Below are positions 19,020-27,452 of a stretch of 64,000 bases of DNA, piece by piece; position 1 is the first letter of the stretch; every line of letters begins with the position of its first letter. The notes beneath the pieces were generated by a model. It had not been told where the DNA came from. It was given only the letters and a program-made list of their open reading frames with translations, and did no database searches. The position numbers and the translations under genes were made by a program. Origin of the DNA: Alphaproteobacteria bacterium (GTDB lineage Bacteria > Pseudomonadota > Alphaproteobacteria > Micavibrionales > Micavibrionaceae); NCBI GenBank assembly GCA_016794145.1, contig JAEUKP010000017.1:1-64000 (forward strand). The letters run 5' to 3'.

Positions 19020-19916
19020 TTATGGTGTTTTTCTTCGGAGTGTTTCGTAATAAAAAAGCCATAACCCAGAACTGATAATCAGGCCGCCTCCCAGCAGGGT
19101 ATTCCATTCGATCCCGGAGTCAAAGACAAAGAATCCGGCGAGGATTCCCCAAATCATCTGGGAATAATGCAGCGGGGTTAATTTCGAAACAGAGGGTGTT
19201 CTTGCAAAAGCAATAGGCAGAAAATTATGTGCGGCAATAAGCGACCCCCCATAGAATAAAAAGATCGCAATATCTGCGGGGGGCATTTTGCTGAAAGAAA
19301 TGTGATTGACAATATTGTCAACAGCAAAAGGCATGCTGAATATCACAACACCCAGAAGAGGAAAAAGTCCGAAAATGGGTGGGTATTCATGACGCCCAAT
19401 TTTACGAACAAGAAAAACATTTGTTGATCCTAAAATCATAGCAGAGCAGGCAAATATATACCCAATATTCCAGTCATTAAAATGAGGTCCAATCGTTATG
19501 ATGACACCAGTAAAAGAAGAAATAAGAACAAGAATGCGGGGCCAGTGAATCTCTTCCTTATAAAGAAAAACCGATAAGGCCATCACCATAAATGGGCTTA
19601 GAAAAACAATACAATAAAAATCGGCAATCGGAATCAATTTCAACGAATTCACACAAAGCACGACCATCACTGTTATAACAGTTCCTCTGAGAAGATGGAG
19701 TTTTAGATGCTGTGTTTTAAATCCCTGTTGGCCGCGTCCAATAAAGATACGAAGGATGATACCAATTGATGCAATCAGTGCGGGTACAAAGAGACAAAAG
19801 GAAATGGGGTATCGGACGGAAAGGATTTTGGCCGATACGTCGGCCATACTGAAAAAGAAATATCCAGTAAGGGCGAGGATAACAGCTTGTCCGTAGAGGG
19901 AGAGACGAGAAAACAT
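19020..19916 (-). CDS. EamA/DMT-family transporter
   Basis: An inner-membrane protein of 298 aa with about ten hydrophobic segments in two EamA repeats. The first begins ILALTGYFFFSMADVSAKIL and the second around IGYIFACSAMILGSTNVFLV. The C-terminal motif SKLTPLHYSQMIWGILAGFFVF is typical of the family. Members export or import small metabolites such as amino acids; the substrate cannot be predicted. It converges on flhG. Confidence 0.9.
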   Translation of the reverse strand: MFSRLSLYGQAVILALTGYFFFSMADVSAKILSVRYPISFCLFVPALIASIGIILRIFIGRGQQGFKTQHLKLHLLRGTVITVMVVLCVNSLKLIPIADFYCIVFLSPFMVMALSVFLYKEEIHWPRILVLISSFTGVIITIGPHFNDWNIGYIFACSAMILGSTNVFLVRKIGRHEYPPIFGLFPLLGVVIFSMPFAVDNIVNHISFSKMPPADIAIFLFYGGSLIAAHNFLPIAFARTPSVSKLTPLHYSQMIWGILAGFFVFDSGIEWNTLLGGGLIISSGLWLFYYETLRRKTP

Positions 19917-19953
19917 AATCAGGGGCCTCTATAGGGTTGCAAGTCATATAAGA

Positions 19954-20577
19954 TCAATAGATTCCTTCAATCTCATCTTGGGACGGGTCTGTATTTTTAG
20001 GTGGTGCATCATATGTCCGAGAAGGGGGAAGATTTTTCTTTTGTTCCGGACGAATGTCTTCCAGTGTGTCTTGTTGCTTTTCTGGGGAAACATCTGGTTC
20101 GATCACTGCATTTTCAGGTACGGTCCCCTCATCGGGTAGGGCTTCTGGAGGTTTTTCATTTTGAACAGGGATCGCATCCGGATCTTTTCCAAAGCAATCA
20201 ATCACCCAAACATCATAGACGGGATGATCCATGCTGGATAGAGCGGGAGAAGAGGAAAACATCCATCCTGAGAAGACCCAGCGGGATTCTTTGCTGATTC
20301 TATCAACTTGCCAGATTTGTAAAAAGGCAGACGACTCATTTTTTTCAATAGCCGGAGGTTTTCGGCAGGATTGAATCTTGATAAAAATATCGCCGAATTT
20401 AATGGTGCTCCCAACCTGCGCATCAAAGGTGAGTGTTCTTGCCGTGATTTTATCAAGAGATCTTAATTTAATGGATGGATATTCTTCATAGGTGAACGCA
20501 AATGCAGGGGGCGCATGTCCTGCATAAAAGATCGATACGATAAAAAAGATTAAACTGGCGCAATTCAGCCATTTCAT
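19954..20577 (-). CDS. DUF2155 domain protein, exported
   Basis: A 207-aa protein with signal peptide (MKWLNCASLIFFIVSIFYAG ... PPAFAF) and a DUF2155 domain: LRSLDKITARTLTFDAQVG, an IQSCRKPP segment, FSGWMFSSSPALSSMDHPVYDVWVIDC. Two Cys could form a periplasmic disulfide. The tail is Pro/Glu-rich and likely disordered. ATG 20577 is preferred because it gives a proper signal peptide and starts 10 nt after mlaD; a longer frame would run into mlaD. The mlaD-DUF2155 pairing is common in Alphaproteobacteria. The function is unknown. Confidence 0.85.
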   Translation of the reverse strand: MKWLNCASLIFFIVSIFYAGHAPPAFAFTYEEYPSIKLRSLDKITARTLTFDAQVGSTIKFGDIFIKIQSCRKPPAIEKNESSAFLQIWQVDRISKESRWVFSGWMFSSSPALSSMDHPVYDVWVIDCFGKDPDAIPVQNEKPPEALPDEGTVPENAVIEPDVSPEKQQDTLEDIRPEQKKNLPPSRTYDAPPKNTDPSQDEIEGIY

Positions 20578-20587
20578 ACTTGAACTC

Positions 20588-21145
20588 TTACGGGGATTGT
20601 GGCGTTTCGGCTTTGACGGGTTCTGTCCCTGCAGGATCTGTAGGCAGGGCATCAGGGGAAGGGGCCGCAGAAGGATGCTCTGCCCCGTCTTCTTTCTTGT
20701 CTTTATCCTGCATCGAAAAAATAAATTTACCCAATAGTTCCTCAAGATTTTGAGGTGCTTGTGTGTATTGAATTTCTCCGCCTTCTTTCAGCATCTCCTC
20801 TGACCCTCCGGGTTCAATCCCAAGGGCTAGTCCACCCAGAAGGCTTTGGCTATTGATTGTTGCCGCGGAATCATCGGGTATCTGAACGTTTGGATCAATT
20901 TCCATCGTGACTTTTGCAAGATATGTTTGGGGGTTTAAGCCGACATCTGAGATTTGACCAACTTTGACACCGCTGATTTGAACGGGGTCGCCTGATTTCA
21001 GACCCCCGATTTTCGAGAAATTAGCGGAAATTTTATAACCGCTGACAGTGCCTGCATCGCCCTTTGTGTAACTGAAAATCAAAAAGATTAAAGCCCCGAT
21101 AAGGACGAATCCGCCCAAAACGGTTTCAATAACGCTACGTGACAT
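20588..21145 (-). CDS. mlaD: MlaD-like lipid transport protein
   Basis: A periplasmic, membrane-anchored MCE-domain protein that would carry phospholipid between the inner and outer membrane. It is 185 aa: N-terminal membrane anchor about 9-26 (VLGGFVLIGALIFLIFSY), one MCE domain with FSKIGGLKSGDPVQISGVKVG and the SLLGGLALGIEPGG pore-loop region, and a disordered Ala/Pro-rich tail. No mlaE, mlaF or mlaC is adjacent, so the rest of the transporter must be elsewhere. Confidence 0.92.
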   Translation of the reverse strand: MSRSVIETVLGGFVLIGALIFLIFSYTKGDAGTVSGYKISANFSKIGGLKSGDPVQISGVKVGQISDVGLNPQTYLAKVTMEIDPNVQIPDDSAATINSQSLLGGLALGIEPGGSEEMLKEGGEIQYTQAPQNLEELLGKFIFSMQDKDKKEDGAEHPSAAPSPDALPTDPAGTEPVKAETPQSP

Positions 21146-21163
21146 AGAAAACTCCCTTAAGTC

Positions 21164-21595
21164 TTAAGAATGGCGGGTTTGTGTTGAAGGGTTTGGTGGA
21201 ACCCATGATTCGTAATCTCCTGTAGCCGGGTCACCTTTCCCTCCAGCAAGGAGGTGGCCAGGGGGATGGTAAGCAAAAGGGGTTCCAGACATATTGGCCT
21301 GAGGTGGTTTTTGCCATGAACGACGGAAAGACGTCTCAGAATCTGTTGGGAAAACATCTGTTTGATAATGGAGCCAGCCATGCCATTCGGGTGGAACACG
21401 GCTTGGTTCGGGATCGCCGTGATAGACAACCCAACGACGTGGATGATTATATCCCTTGCGTGCCTTTGCTTGATAATATTTATTTCCCTCTGAATCCTCG
21501 CCGATTTTCTGGGCTCCGCTCATCGCCGTTACAAACCAGATATGAACCGGAGAGAGAGCCCCGAGAATAGTAAACAGAAACTTCAAAAGTCCCAT
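21164..21595 (-). CDS. NDUFA12 family complex I accessory subunit
   Basis: A 143-aa homologue of mitochondrial NDUFA12 (B17.2), an accessory subunit of NADH:ubiquinone oxidoreductase. Family features visible are GEDSEGNKYYQ, the RRWVVYHGDPEPSRVPPEWHG block and WLHYQTDVFP. A frame extension starts with TTG 21604, but ATG 21595 has AAGG at nine-nt spacing. It lies 18 nt before mlaD on the same strand. The NDUFS6-like gene is about 0.6 kb away. Confidence 0.93.
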   Translation of the reverse strand: MGLLKFLFTILGALSPVHIWFVTAMSGAQKIGEDSEGNKYYQAKARKGYNHPRRWVVYHGDPEPSRVPPEWHGWLHYQTDVFPTDSETSFRRSWQKPPQANMSGTPFAYHPPGHLLAGGKGDPATGDYESWVPPNPSTQTRHS

Positions 21596-21696
21596 GGCAA
21601 ACAACCTTCATTTTATTCTTGTTCAATGTAGAGTGATGGCCTAAATTCAAGGAATAATCAAGTCTGAACATCAATTTTGCGGAAGGAATCTCGATC

Positions 21697-22161
21697 ATGT
21701 CCACACCCGAAACACGCTTGGCCGCTCTTGGTCTCGATTTGCCTACCCCTGCTGGTGCGGCTGCGAATTATGTGCCTTTTGTTGTTTCTGGAAACACCCT
21801 TTTTGTTGCGGGGCAAATCCCCTTTCTGAACGGCGTCAAACAGCATATCGGGCGTCTGGGTGAGGGGATGACAATTGAACAAGGGCAGGATGCGGCACGG
21901 GCCTGTGCCTTGAATATTCTTGCGCAAGCCAAGGATGCTGTAAATGGTGATTGGTCACGGATTGTACGGTGTATAAAATTAGGAGGATTTGTTAACGCAA
22001 CCCCTGATTTCGATTCTCATCCAGCCGTTATCAACGGGGCATCGGATTTGATCGTGGCGGCCCTTGGCGAGGCGGGACGTCATGCCCGATTTGCCGTAGG
22101 CGCTTCAAACTTGCCATTTGGGGTGGCGGTCGAAATCGATGCTATTTTTGAAATCAGATGA
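21697..22161 (+). CDS. RidA family protein (YjgF/YER057c)
   Basis: A 154-aa protein of the RidA superfamily, whose best-known members hydrolyse reactive enamine/imine intermediates. Visible features are VPFVVSGNTLFVAGQIPF, GGFVNATPDFDSHPAVINGAS and the C-terminal GVAVEIDAIFEI. It belongs to the longer subgroup that starts LAALGLDLPTP. The RidA catalytic Arg is replaced in this subgroup (the region reads GEAGRHARFAVG, so Arg may still be present); the precise activity is uncertain. Confidence 0.9.
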   Translation: MSTPETRLAALGLDLPTPAGAAANYVPFVVSGNTLFVAGQIPFLNGVKQHIGRLGEGMTIEQGQDAARACALNILAQAKDAVNGDWSRIVRCIKLGGFVNATPDFDSHPAVINGASDLIVAALGEAGRHARFAVGASNLPFGVAVEIDAIFEIR

Positions 22162-22167
22162 TTTGCG

Positions 22168-22395
22168 CTAGTTTTTTTTCATAAAAACTTGCCCGCAATA
22201 CCCACAGGTGACGGCAAAGTCATTGTCGAAGCTATAATAAACTTCAGGGTGCCCCAAGGCAGGATTCCCACCATTGCATTTAACCCCAGAGACATCCGAA
22301 TCCACGAGGATTGGCTGAGATTTGCTTGTCTTTGTCGTGTCCCCTCCTGTTTCAAGGGGAAGGGTTTCAGGGGAAAGAGATGGGGAGTGTGTCAT
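22168..22395 (-). CDS. NDUFS6-like zinc-finger protein (zf-CHCC)
   Basis: A 75-aa protein whose C-terminal half matches the zinc-finger family of the mitochondrial complex I subunit NDUFS6: VKCNGGNPALGHPEVYY followed by VTCGYCGQVF, giving the C-H-C-C zinc ligands. The N-terminal half is Ser/Thr-rich and probably flexible. In mitochondria the NDUFS6 zinc site is needed for complex I assembly. It converges on the RidA gene. Confidence 0.88.
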   Translation of the reverse strand: MTHSPSLSPETLPLETGGDTTKTSKSQPILVDSDVSGVKCNGGNPALGHPEVYYSFDNDFAVTCGYCGQVFMKKN

Positions 22396-22475
22396 GAGTC
22401 AAACCGATCTTAATACTTTTTTCGTCCTCTTTTTATAGACTTTTGAGGTTATAATGTCCAGATGGAGCATTCACG

Positions 22476-22880
22476 ATGTCATCACCTTTGCCTGCAGTCC
22501 CTTCCTTTGACCGGTTTCAAGACAATTCTGCCTTAAAAGGGCGCGAGGAAAAATTTTTGGTCCTTGATATTAAGGTGGCCCCTGTTCTGGCGAGTTGGCA
22601 GGAATCAATTTTTGCGCATGAATGGTTGACATCCGATGGCCAAATTAGAAAAATGTCTGACATGACTGACAAAGTTCAAGCCAGACGGAAAGACATTGAA
22701 AAACTGATTCTGGGGAATGCACCGCTCGAACGCCCCGTGTTAGGAATTGGAATCCTCGATAATATCGAGATTGGAGCCGGGAAAGATTTGTTTTTAAGTC
22801 TTGCTGCGCTGGGTATGTCCACGATTCCGGTTCATATTCCGAGAAGCCATGAAAATGATTTCCGAATGTTTATTCGCTAA
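22476..22880 (+). CDS. Conserved-looking hypothetical protein
   Basis: I do not recognise this 134-aa cytoplasmic protein. It is of mixed alpha/beta character, with a central charged helix (DMTDKVQARRKDIEKLILG) and the segment RPVLGIGILDNIEIGAGKDLF. It has GGAG nine nt before the ATG, so it is probably expressed. It is followed 11 nt later by a pilin-like gene, with which it may be co-transcribed. Confidence 0.65.
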   Translation: MSSPLPAVPSFDRFQDNSALKGREEKFLVLDIKVAPVLASWQESIFAHEWLTSDGQIRKMSDMTDKVQARRKDIEKLILGNAPLERPVLGIGILDNIEIGAGKDLFLSLAALGMSTIPVHIPRSHENDFRMFIR

Positions 22881-22891
22881 GGGTCATTTTG

Positions 22892-23602
22892 ATGTATAAT
22901 AAAAAAATGACTTTATCCCGATCACATTTTGCTGCGGCTGAGCGCGGATCTGCTCTTTTCATGATTCTTCTGGCTGTTGGTTTGTTTGCGGCCCTCAGCT
23001 TTGCGATTTCGCAGCAAAATGATTCCGCGAAAGGCCTTTCATCTGAGAAAATAAAGCTATTAGCAAGCGATGTCTTTGATATGGGGAACAAAATGGTTGA
23101 TGTTGTCGCTCAAATCAGATTGCATGGGATCAAGGTCAATCAGATCAGTTTTGCGAATACGAATGTTGCAGGATATACGAATCCATCTTGCACAACAGAT
23201 TCGTGTAAAGTTTTTGCCTATGATGGCGGGGGGCGTGATTGGGAGACCCCCACTCCTGATATCAGCAGTGGTGCTGATTGGATCTATACAGGTGATGTGA
23301 GCATTGAAAATATAGGGACAACAGATGGAGATTTGATCGCGATTCTTCCCAATATTTCACTTTCTGTATGTACGCAGATCAATAAAATGTTAGGAATAAC
23401 GGGGCCCCCACCTCAGTTTAATGCCGTTACCATTGACAAATATACAGGCGGATTTGCGGTTGCCCCCACAAATTTATCAGATGCGATGATAGATGGGCAA
23501 ACATCTGCATGTGTTAGGCTGACGTCCCCTGGAGGCACTGGAATTGATGTGTCTCTGCCAGCACAGTTTTACGCTTATTATCAAGTTTTAATACCCCGCT
23601 AG
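22892..23602 (+). CDS. Pilin-like exported protein, unknown function
   Basis: A 236-aa protein with a short basic leader (SRSHFAAAERGSALFMILLAV) followed by a hydrophobic helix GLFAALSFAISQ, resembling the N-terminal helix of type IV pilins or minor pseudopilins. The remaining 190 residues would be extracytoplasmic and contain two Cys pairs (NPSCTTDSCKV and later Cys). The start ATG 22892 has AAGGG eight nt upstream; the frame also has a TTG codon before it. No pilus assembly genes are nearby, so the pilin role is inferred from the N-terminus only. Confidence 0.6.
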   Translation: MYNKKMTLSRSHFAAAERGSALFMILLAVGLFAALSFAISQQNDSAKGLSSEKIKLLASDVFDMGNKMVDVVAQIRLHGIKVNQISFANTNVAGYTNPSCTTDSCKVFAYDGGGRDWETPTPDISSGADWIYTGDVSIENIGTTDGDLIAILPNISLSVCTQINKMLGITGPPPQFNAVTIDKYTGGFAVAPTNLSDAMIDGQTSACVRLTSPGGTGIDVSLPAQFYAYYQVLIPR

Positions 23603-23630
23603 AGATCCTATTATCAAAGTGTTCTGCCAA

Positions 23631-24425
23631 TCAAACAGCAACTTGACCTTTGATGGTTGGATGCGGGTCATATCCCGTCAATTCGAAATCTTTGAATGAG
23701 AAAGAGAATATATCCGTGATGTCTGGATTAAGGTGCATTTGTGGAAGAGGGCGTGTTGAGCGGGAAAGTTGTAATTCTACTTGTTCCATATGGTTTGTAT
23801 AAATATGTGCATCACCAAGTGTATGCACAAAATCTCCTGGTTTCAGGTCGCAAACCTGTGCAATCATAAGGGTAAGCAGAGCATAAGATGCAATATTGAA
23901 GGGGACCCCAAGGAAAATGTCAGCAGAACGTTGATATAATTGGCAGGACAATCGACCATCCGCAACGTAGAATTGGAAAAAACAATGGCAAGGGGGCAGG
24001 GCCATTTTGTCGATTTCGCCGAGATTCCACGCAGATACAATCAAACGGCGACTATCCGGATTGGTCTGGATATCGCGGATCAAGTTCGAGATTTGGTCAA
24101 TATGTTTCCCGTCCGTTGTTGGCCATGACCGCCATTGATGGCCATAAACAGGGCCCAAATTGCCATTTTTATCGGCCCATTCATCCCAAATTCGAACCCC
24201 GTTTTCCTTCAGATATCCGATATTGGTGTCCCCCTTTAAAAACCACAATAATTCATGAATAATAGATTTTGTATGAAGCTTTTTGGTGGTCACCAGTGGA
24301 AACCCATCAGCCAGGTTGAATCGCATCTGATAACCGAAAACCGATTTCGTGCCTGTTCCTGTACGATCGTTTTTAGAAACCCCATTGGTCAGAACATGGC
24401 GTAAAAGATCAAGATATTGCTGCAT
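23631..24425 (-). CDS. thyA: Thymidylate synthase
   Basis: Converts dUMP to dTMP using methylene-tetrahydrofolate. It is 264 aa from ATG 24425, the same length as the E. coli enzyme, with GGAG seven nt upstream; an upstream in-frame ATG at 24446 would add seven non-family residues. The active site is intact: [11 protein letters not shown] at 21-31, catalytic Cys146 in [25 protein letters not shown] and HIYTNH. folA, its common partner, is not adjacent. Confidence 0.97.
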   Translation of the reverse strand: MQQYLDLLRHVLTNGVSKNDRTGTGTKSVFGYQMRFNLADGFPLVTTKKLHTKSIIHELLWFLKGDTNIGYLKENGVRIWDEWADKNGNLGPVYGHQWRSWPTTDGKHIDQISNLIRDIQTNPDSRRLIVSAWNLGEIDKMALPPCHCFFQFYVADGRLSCQLYQRSADIFLGVPFNIASYALLTLMIAQVCDLKPGDFVHTLGDAHIYTNHMEQVELQLSRSTRPLPQMHLNPDITDIFSFSFKDFELTGYDPHPTIKGQVAV

Positions 24426-24502
24426 GGTGGGGCTCCGGATCAACAAAAGGGATAAAATTTATCTTAGCCTTGGCCCCGTGGGATAGGGAGGCATAAAAAA
24501 AC

Positions 24503-24511
24503 TTATCCACA
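24503..24511 (+). promoter_or_regulatory. DnaA-box-like sequence upstream of thyA
   Basis: TTATCCACA, the exact DnaA consensus, lies in the thyA upstream region about 80 bp before its start. It is followed by an AT-rich inverted repeat (GTTTTTTTG/CAAAAAAC). It is single, so a chance match is possible and no origin is claimed. Confidence 0.3.
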
Positions 24512-24586
24512 CTCTGTTTTTTTGTTGTCAAAAAACAAAGACCCAGATATATTACATAATATTTTATTTGAAGGGATGTGGGTGAT

Positions 24587-25171
24587 ATGAATTTTAATCA
24601 ATATGCTGGAGGCAATGAGCCTGTTAACAATGAAGATCCAAGATTTTTGATTGTCTGTGATTTAGAGGGGGCGTTGATTGGTCGTTTTCCCCCTCGAACA
24701 GATATGGGAGCGAACATTACGAATGAAAACTGCAATTTATTAAGAGCCAGCGCCCTTGAATTAAAATACAATTTTTCTCTTTTAGAGATCCTGAGTCGTA
24801 TGGCGGAAAGAGGGGACAGAGTTATTATTGCGGTAGATACTAACTTGAATAAATCCCTAGAGCTCTGTAAGAAGAGTCTTTCTTCTATGGAAGGTCTTGG
24901 TAAAATAAGAGGTTTGGAAATTAATGTGTCCTCCTTTGAGGTCATGAAAGTTTCTGATGTTTTGGAACTTAAAGATATTTATCTTGCATTTGTAGAAGCA
25001 CGAAATCTTACACATTCTGGATATAATGCAGCCATACAGGTTCTTATTTCACAGGATAAAGATGGTGTGTTTTCCGCGCAACCGTCTTTTCAGCCAATAC
25101 ATATAATTTCCGGAATTCAGGATATTAATGGCTTAAGTTCAACTTTGACCGCAGCTCCTTCCACACCGTGA
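24587..25171 (+). CDS. Hypothetical protein with possible HAD-like start
   Basis: A 194-aa protein I cannot assign. The segment FLIVCDLEGALIGRFPP resembles HAD motif I (DxDGT) with Glu in place of the second Asp, and RVIIAVDTNLNKS could be a second strand; this is weak. No signal peptide or membrane segment is seen. ATG 24587 is chosen because AAGGGA is ten nt upstream; the frame also opens with GTG 24578, which is too close to that site. Its 3' end overlaps the convergent lipoprotein gene by 47 nt. Confidence 0.6.
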   Translation: MNFNQYAGGNEPVNNEDPRFLIVCDLEGALIGRFPPRTDMGANITNENCNLLRASALELKYNFSLLEILSRMAERGDRVIIAVDTNLNKSLELCKKSLSSMEGLGKIRGLEINVSSFEVMKVSDVLELKDIYLAFVEARNLTHSGYNAAIQVLISQDKDGVFSAQPSFQPIHIISGIQDINGLSSTLTAAPSTP

Positions 25172-25700
25172 AACTGTTGCGCACAAAGAATTCATTATAA
25201 GCGGAGCCCAAAAGTCCTTGAAGGCTTGATTGAAAGCGACATTTATCTCGCTTGTTTGCTGGGGGTTTGCTGAATTTATGTGTGTATCTAAGCAAGACGC
25301 TGTTCAATTCTAATCGTGTCGGATCACTAAATTTCGGGCCTTCAAGGCTTAAATGGAGGGCCAACCGACTTTGATTGTCTTTAAAATGATACGCGAGCGT
25401 GGCCCCGCGATCAAACCGATCTCCCAGATCACACCCCAAAGCTTTCGCCTCATCTTCGGATAAGCCTAATTTGGGAGAGGATTCTTTATATTGAGGGTCA
25501 TAATCCGCAGGAGAGAGACCTTGCTGGACCCCATCTGCACGTGTTGGCGATGGGTCGTTGAAGTTCAGGCGTTCAATCGGTGTCCTGGGGGTTTGTGATG
25601 GACTCGTGCAACCACTCAATCCTGTTGCCAAAATACACATCCACAAACCAAACGCGACCCGATTAGCCTTTCTGGCAAGGTAGCGCGCTATTGTCTTCAT
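25125..25700 (-). CDS. Putative lipoprotein, unknown function
   Basis: A 191-aa protein with a long basic N-region (MKTIARYLARKANR), a hydrophobic core (FGLWMCILATGL) and lipobox LSGC with Cys at about 31. The rest contains a run of Pro/Ser/Thr followed by two Cys (GCDLGD, DKCRF) and beta-rich segments. It would be anchored in the periplasmic face of a membrane. The 3' end overlaps the convergent gene by 47 nt. No family is recognised. Confidence 0.7.
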   Translation of the reverse strand: MKTIARYLARKANRVAFGLWMCILATGLSGCTSPSQTPRTPIERLNFNDPSPTRADGVQQGLSPADYDPQYKESSPKLGLSEDEAKALGCDLGDRFDRGATLAYHFKDNQSRLALHLSLEGPKFSDPTRLELNSVLLRYTHKFSKPPANKRDKCRFQSSLQGLLGSAYNEFFVRNSFTVWKELRSKLNLSH

Positions 25701-25788
25701 AAGTTAATCATATCATGAAAGCATTGAAAATGCTAACTTACAGGGAATAAATCATTGCGGCATCGCATAAAATCTCATATAAATATGT

Positions 25789-26424
25789 ATGGTTTGTATA
25801 AAAATTTGTGGTGTGAAAACACCGGATATTATTTCTGTTACAGCAAGAGCTGGAGCGCGGTTTGTCGGTTTTGTTTTTTTATCCCAATCACCACGCTATG
25901 TTCATCCGGAACAAGCCCGGCTTTTATCCCGACAATTACCAACAGGTTTGAGCAGTGTTGGTTTGTTTGTAAACCCAACAGATGAAGAGTTAGATCATAT
26001 ATTGGGAAGTGTGGCCCCCGATTTCATTCAGTTGCATGGAGACGAAACCCCGTCACGGGTTCAGACAATTAAATCACGATTTCAAATCCCTGTTATCAAG
26101 TCTTTTGGTCTTTCTGGCCCTGAGGATTTGGAAAAGGTTGAGCCGTATCTCCCTGTCATTGATTGGATTCTTTATGATGCAAAACCACAAGCTTCGTCAG
26201 AAATGACAGGAGGTAATGGTGTTTCTTTTGACTGGAATCTTTTGAAAGGAAAAAAATTTGATAAGCCGTGGATGTTGTCCGGCGGACTGACACGTGAGAA
26301 TGTTGCACAGGCGTTAGACATTTTGACCCCTGATGCTGTTGATGTCTCAAGCGGTGTCGAGAGTACCCGTGGGGTCAAGGATGCCCAAAAAATATATGAT
26401 TTTATAGCTGCCGTCAGGAGCTAA
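25789..26424 (+). CDS. trpF: Phosphoribosylanthranilate isomerase
   Basis: Catalyses the third step of tryptophan synthesis, an Amadori rearrangement in a TIM barrel. It is 211 aa with KICGVKTPD (catalytic Cys7 in the 211-aa numbering), FVFLSQSPRYV, DFIQLHGDE and the phosphate-binding LSGGLTREN plus DVSSGVESTRGVKD. Catalytic Asp is in DWILYDAK. No other trp genes are in the window; trpB/trpA do not follow, as they do in many relatives. The 3' end overlaps the convergent oxidoreductase gene by 11 nt. Confidence 0.97.
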   Translation: MVCIKICGVKTPDIISVTARAGARFVGFVFLSQSPRYVHPEQARLLSRQLPTGLSSVGLFVNPTDEELDHILGSVAPDFIQLHGDETPSRVQTIKSRFQIPVIKSFGLSGPEDLEKVEPYLPVIDWILYDAKPQASSEMTGGNGVSFDWNLLKGKKFDKPWMLSGGLTRENVAQALDILTPDAVDVSSGVESTRGVKDAQKIYDFIAAVRS

Positions 26425-27376
26425 TATTCCCATAAAATTCGGGGCCGACCTGAACAGACCATGGGGGCTGTTTCCCTTGATCCGTATAGATTTTTTCGAT
26501 TGCTAGGCATTCCTCTAATCCCAAACGGTAATTCGGGTATTTCAGTTCAACACCCAGATCTTTTTTCATTTTTGCATTGCTGACCCGTTTATTGTCGGAG
26601 TAGAAACTGAGCGTAATCGGGGCCAGATTCGCATCTTCGAACCTTACCAAAGGCGGTGGGTCCCGGCCCAGGAGGCGCGAGGCATAGGCAATCACTTCGT
26701 GACTTGGTGCGGCTTCATCATCTGCTACATTATAAATTTGGCCCGGATGAGGATTATTCATCGAGGCCAATAAAGTGGACACAAGATCTTCGACATGAAT
26801 ACGACAGAAAGCATGTCCTGCTTTCATGATGCGCCTTGCAATTCCTACACGCACAGAATCAATGGCAGATCTTCCGGGGCCATAAATTCCAGCCAGCCTG
26901 AAAATATGAATCGGCAATCCGTGATCTTTGAAAAGCGATAGCCATTGCTCCTCCGCCAGTAGGCGACGTGTGCCACGAATAGAAGAAGGTCGCATTTCAG
27001 ATGTTTCATCAACCCATCCGCCGTCACGATCGCCATAAACGCCGGTGGTAGATAGATATCCAATCCATTGAATATCAGGCATGAGATGCAAAATATCTTC
27101 TGCATGAATTTCGAATGCATAATCGCCTTCATGATCAGGCGGGGTTGAAATCAGGAGATGTGTGGTTCCCTTAAGCCATAAATTAGGATCGGCCAAAGGT
27201 TTCTCCTTATCAAAAATATGGGTTTCGATGCCTATCTCCCTAAGGGCGGTCCGCTTTTTTATACTTCTTGTTGTACCAGACAGTTTCCAATCTTGGCCCG
27301 TTTTTTTTAGGGCTTCCCCAAGGAAAGTGCAGGTATATCCGTACCCGAAACAGAATAGTTTATTTTGATGAGTCAT
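26414..27376 (-). CDS. Extended SDR-type NAD(P)-dependent epimerase/reductase
   Basis: A Rossmann-fold oxidoreductase of 320 aa. The N-terminus CFGYGYTCTFLG is a variant glycine-rich nucleotide-binding loop. STTGVYGDRDGGWVDE matches the extended-SDR STxxVYG motif, although the active-site Tyr/Lys pair is less clear than in classical members. HVEDLVSTLLA and QIYNVADDEAAP follow family norms. It resembles YeeZ-like proteins. The substrate is unknown. Confidence 0.82.
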   Translation of the reverse strand: MTHQNKLFCFGYGYTCTFLGEALKKTGQDWKLSGTTRSIKKRTALREIGIETHIFDKEKPLADPNLWLKGTTHLLISTPPDHEGDYAFEIHAEDILHLMPDIQWIGYLSTTGVYGDRDGGWVDETSEMRPSSIRGTRRLLAEEQWLSLFKDHGLPIHIFRLAGIYGPGRSAIDSVRVGIARRIMKAGHAFCRIHVEDLVSTLLASMNNPHPGQIYNVADDEAAPSHEVIAYASRLLGRDPPPLVRFEDANLAPITLSFYSDNKRVSNAKMKKDLGVELKYPNYRLGLEECLAIEKIYTDQGKQPPWSVQVGPEFYGNISS

Positions 27377-27406
27377 GTGATGAGGGTTTTTCTACTTTCT
27401 AACTAA

Positions 27407-27438
27407 ATACAAGGGGATAATCATACAAGGGGATAATC
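27407..27438. repeat. 16-bp tandem duplication
   Basis: ATACAAGGGGATAATC is repeated exactly twice, head to tail, between the GST and the SDR genes. It may lie in the promoter or leader of the upstream SDR-strand neighbour, since both genes are on the minus strand. Confidence 0.9.
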
Positions 27439-27452
27439 TACGTGAGAAATAT

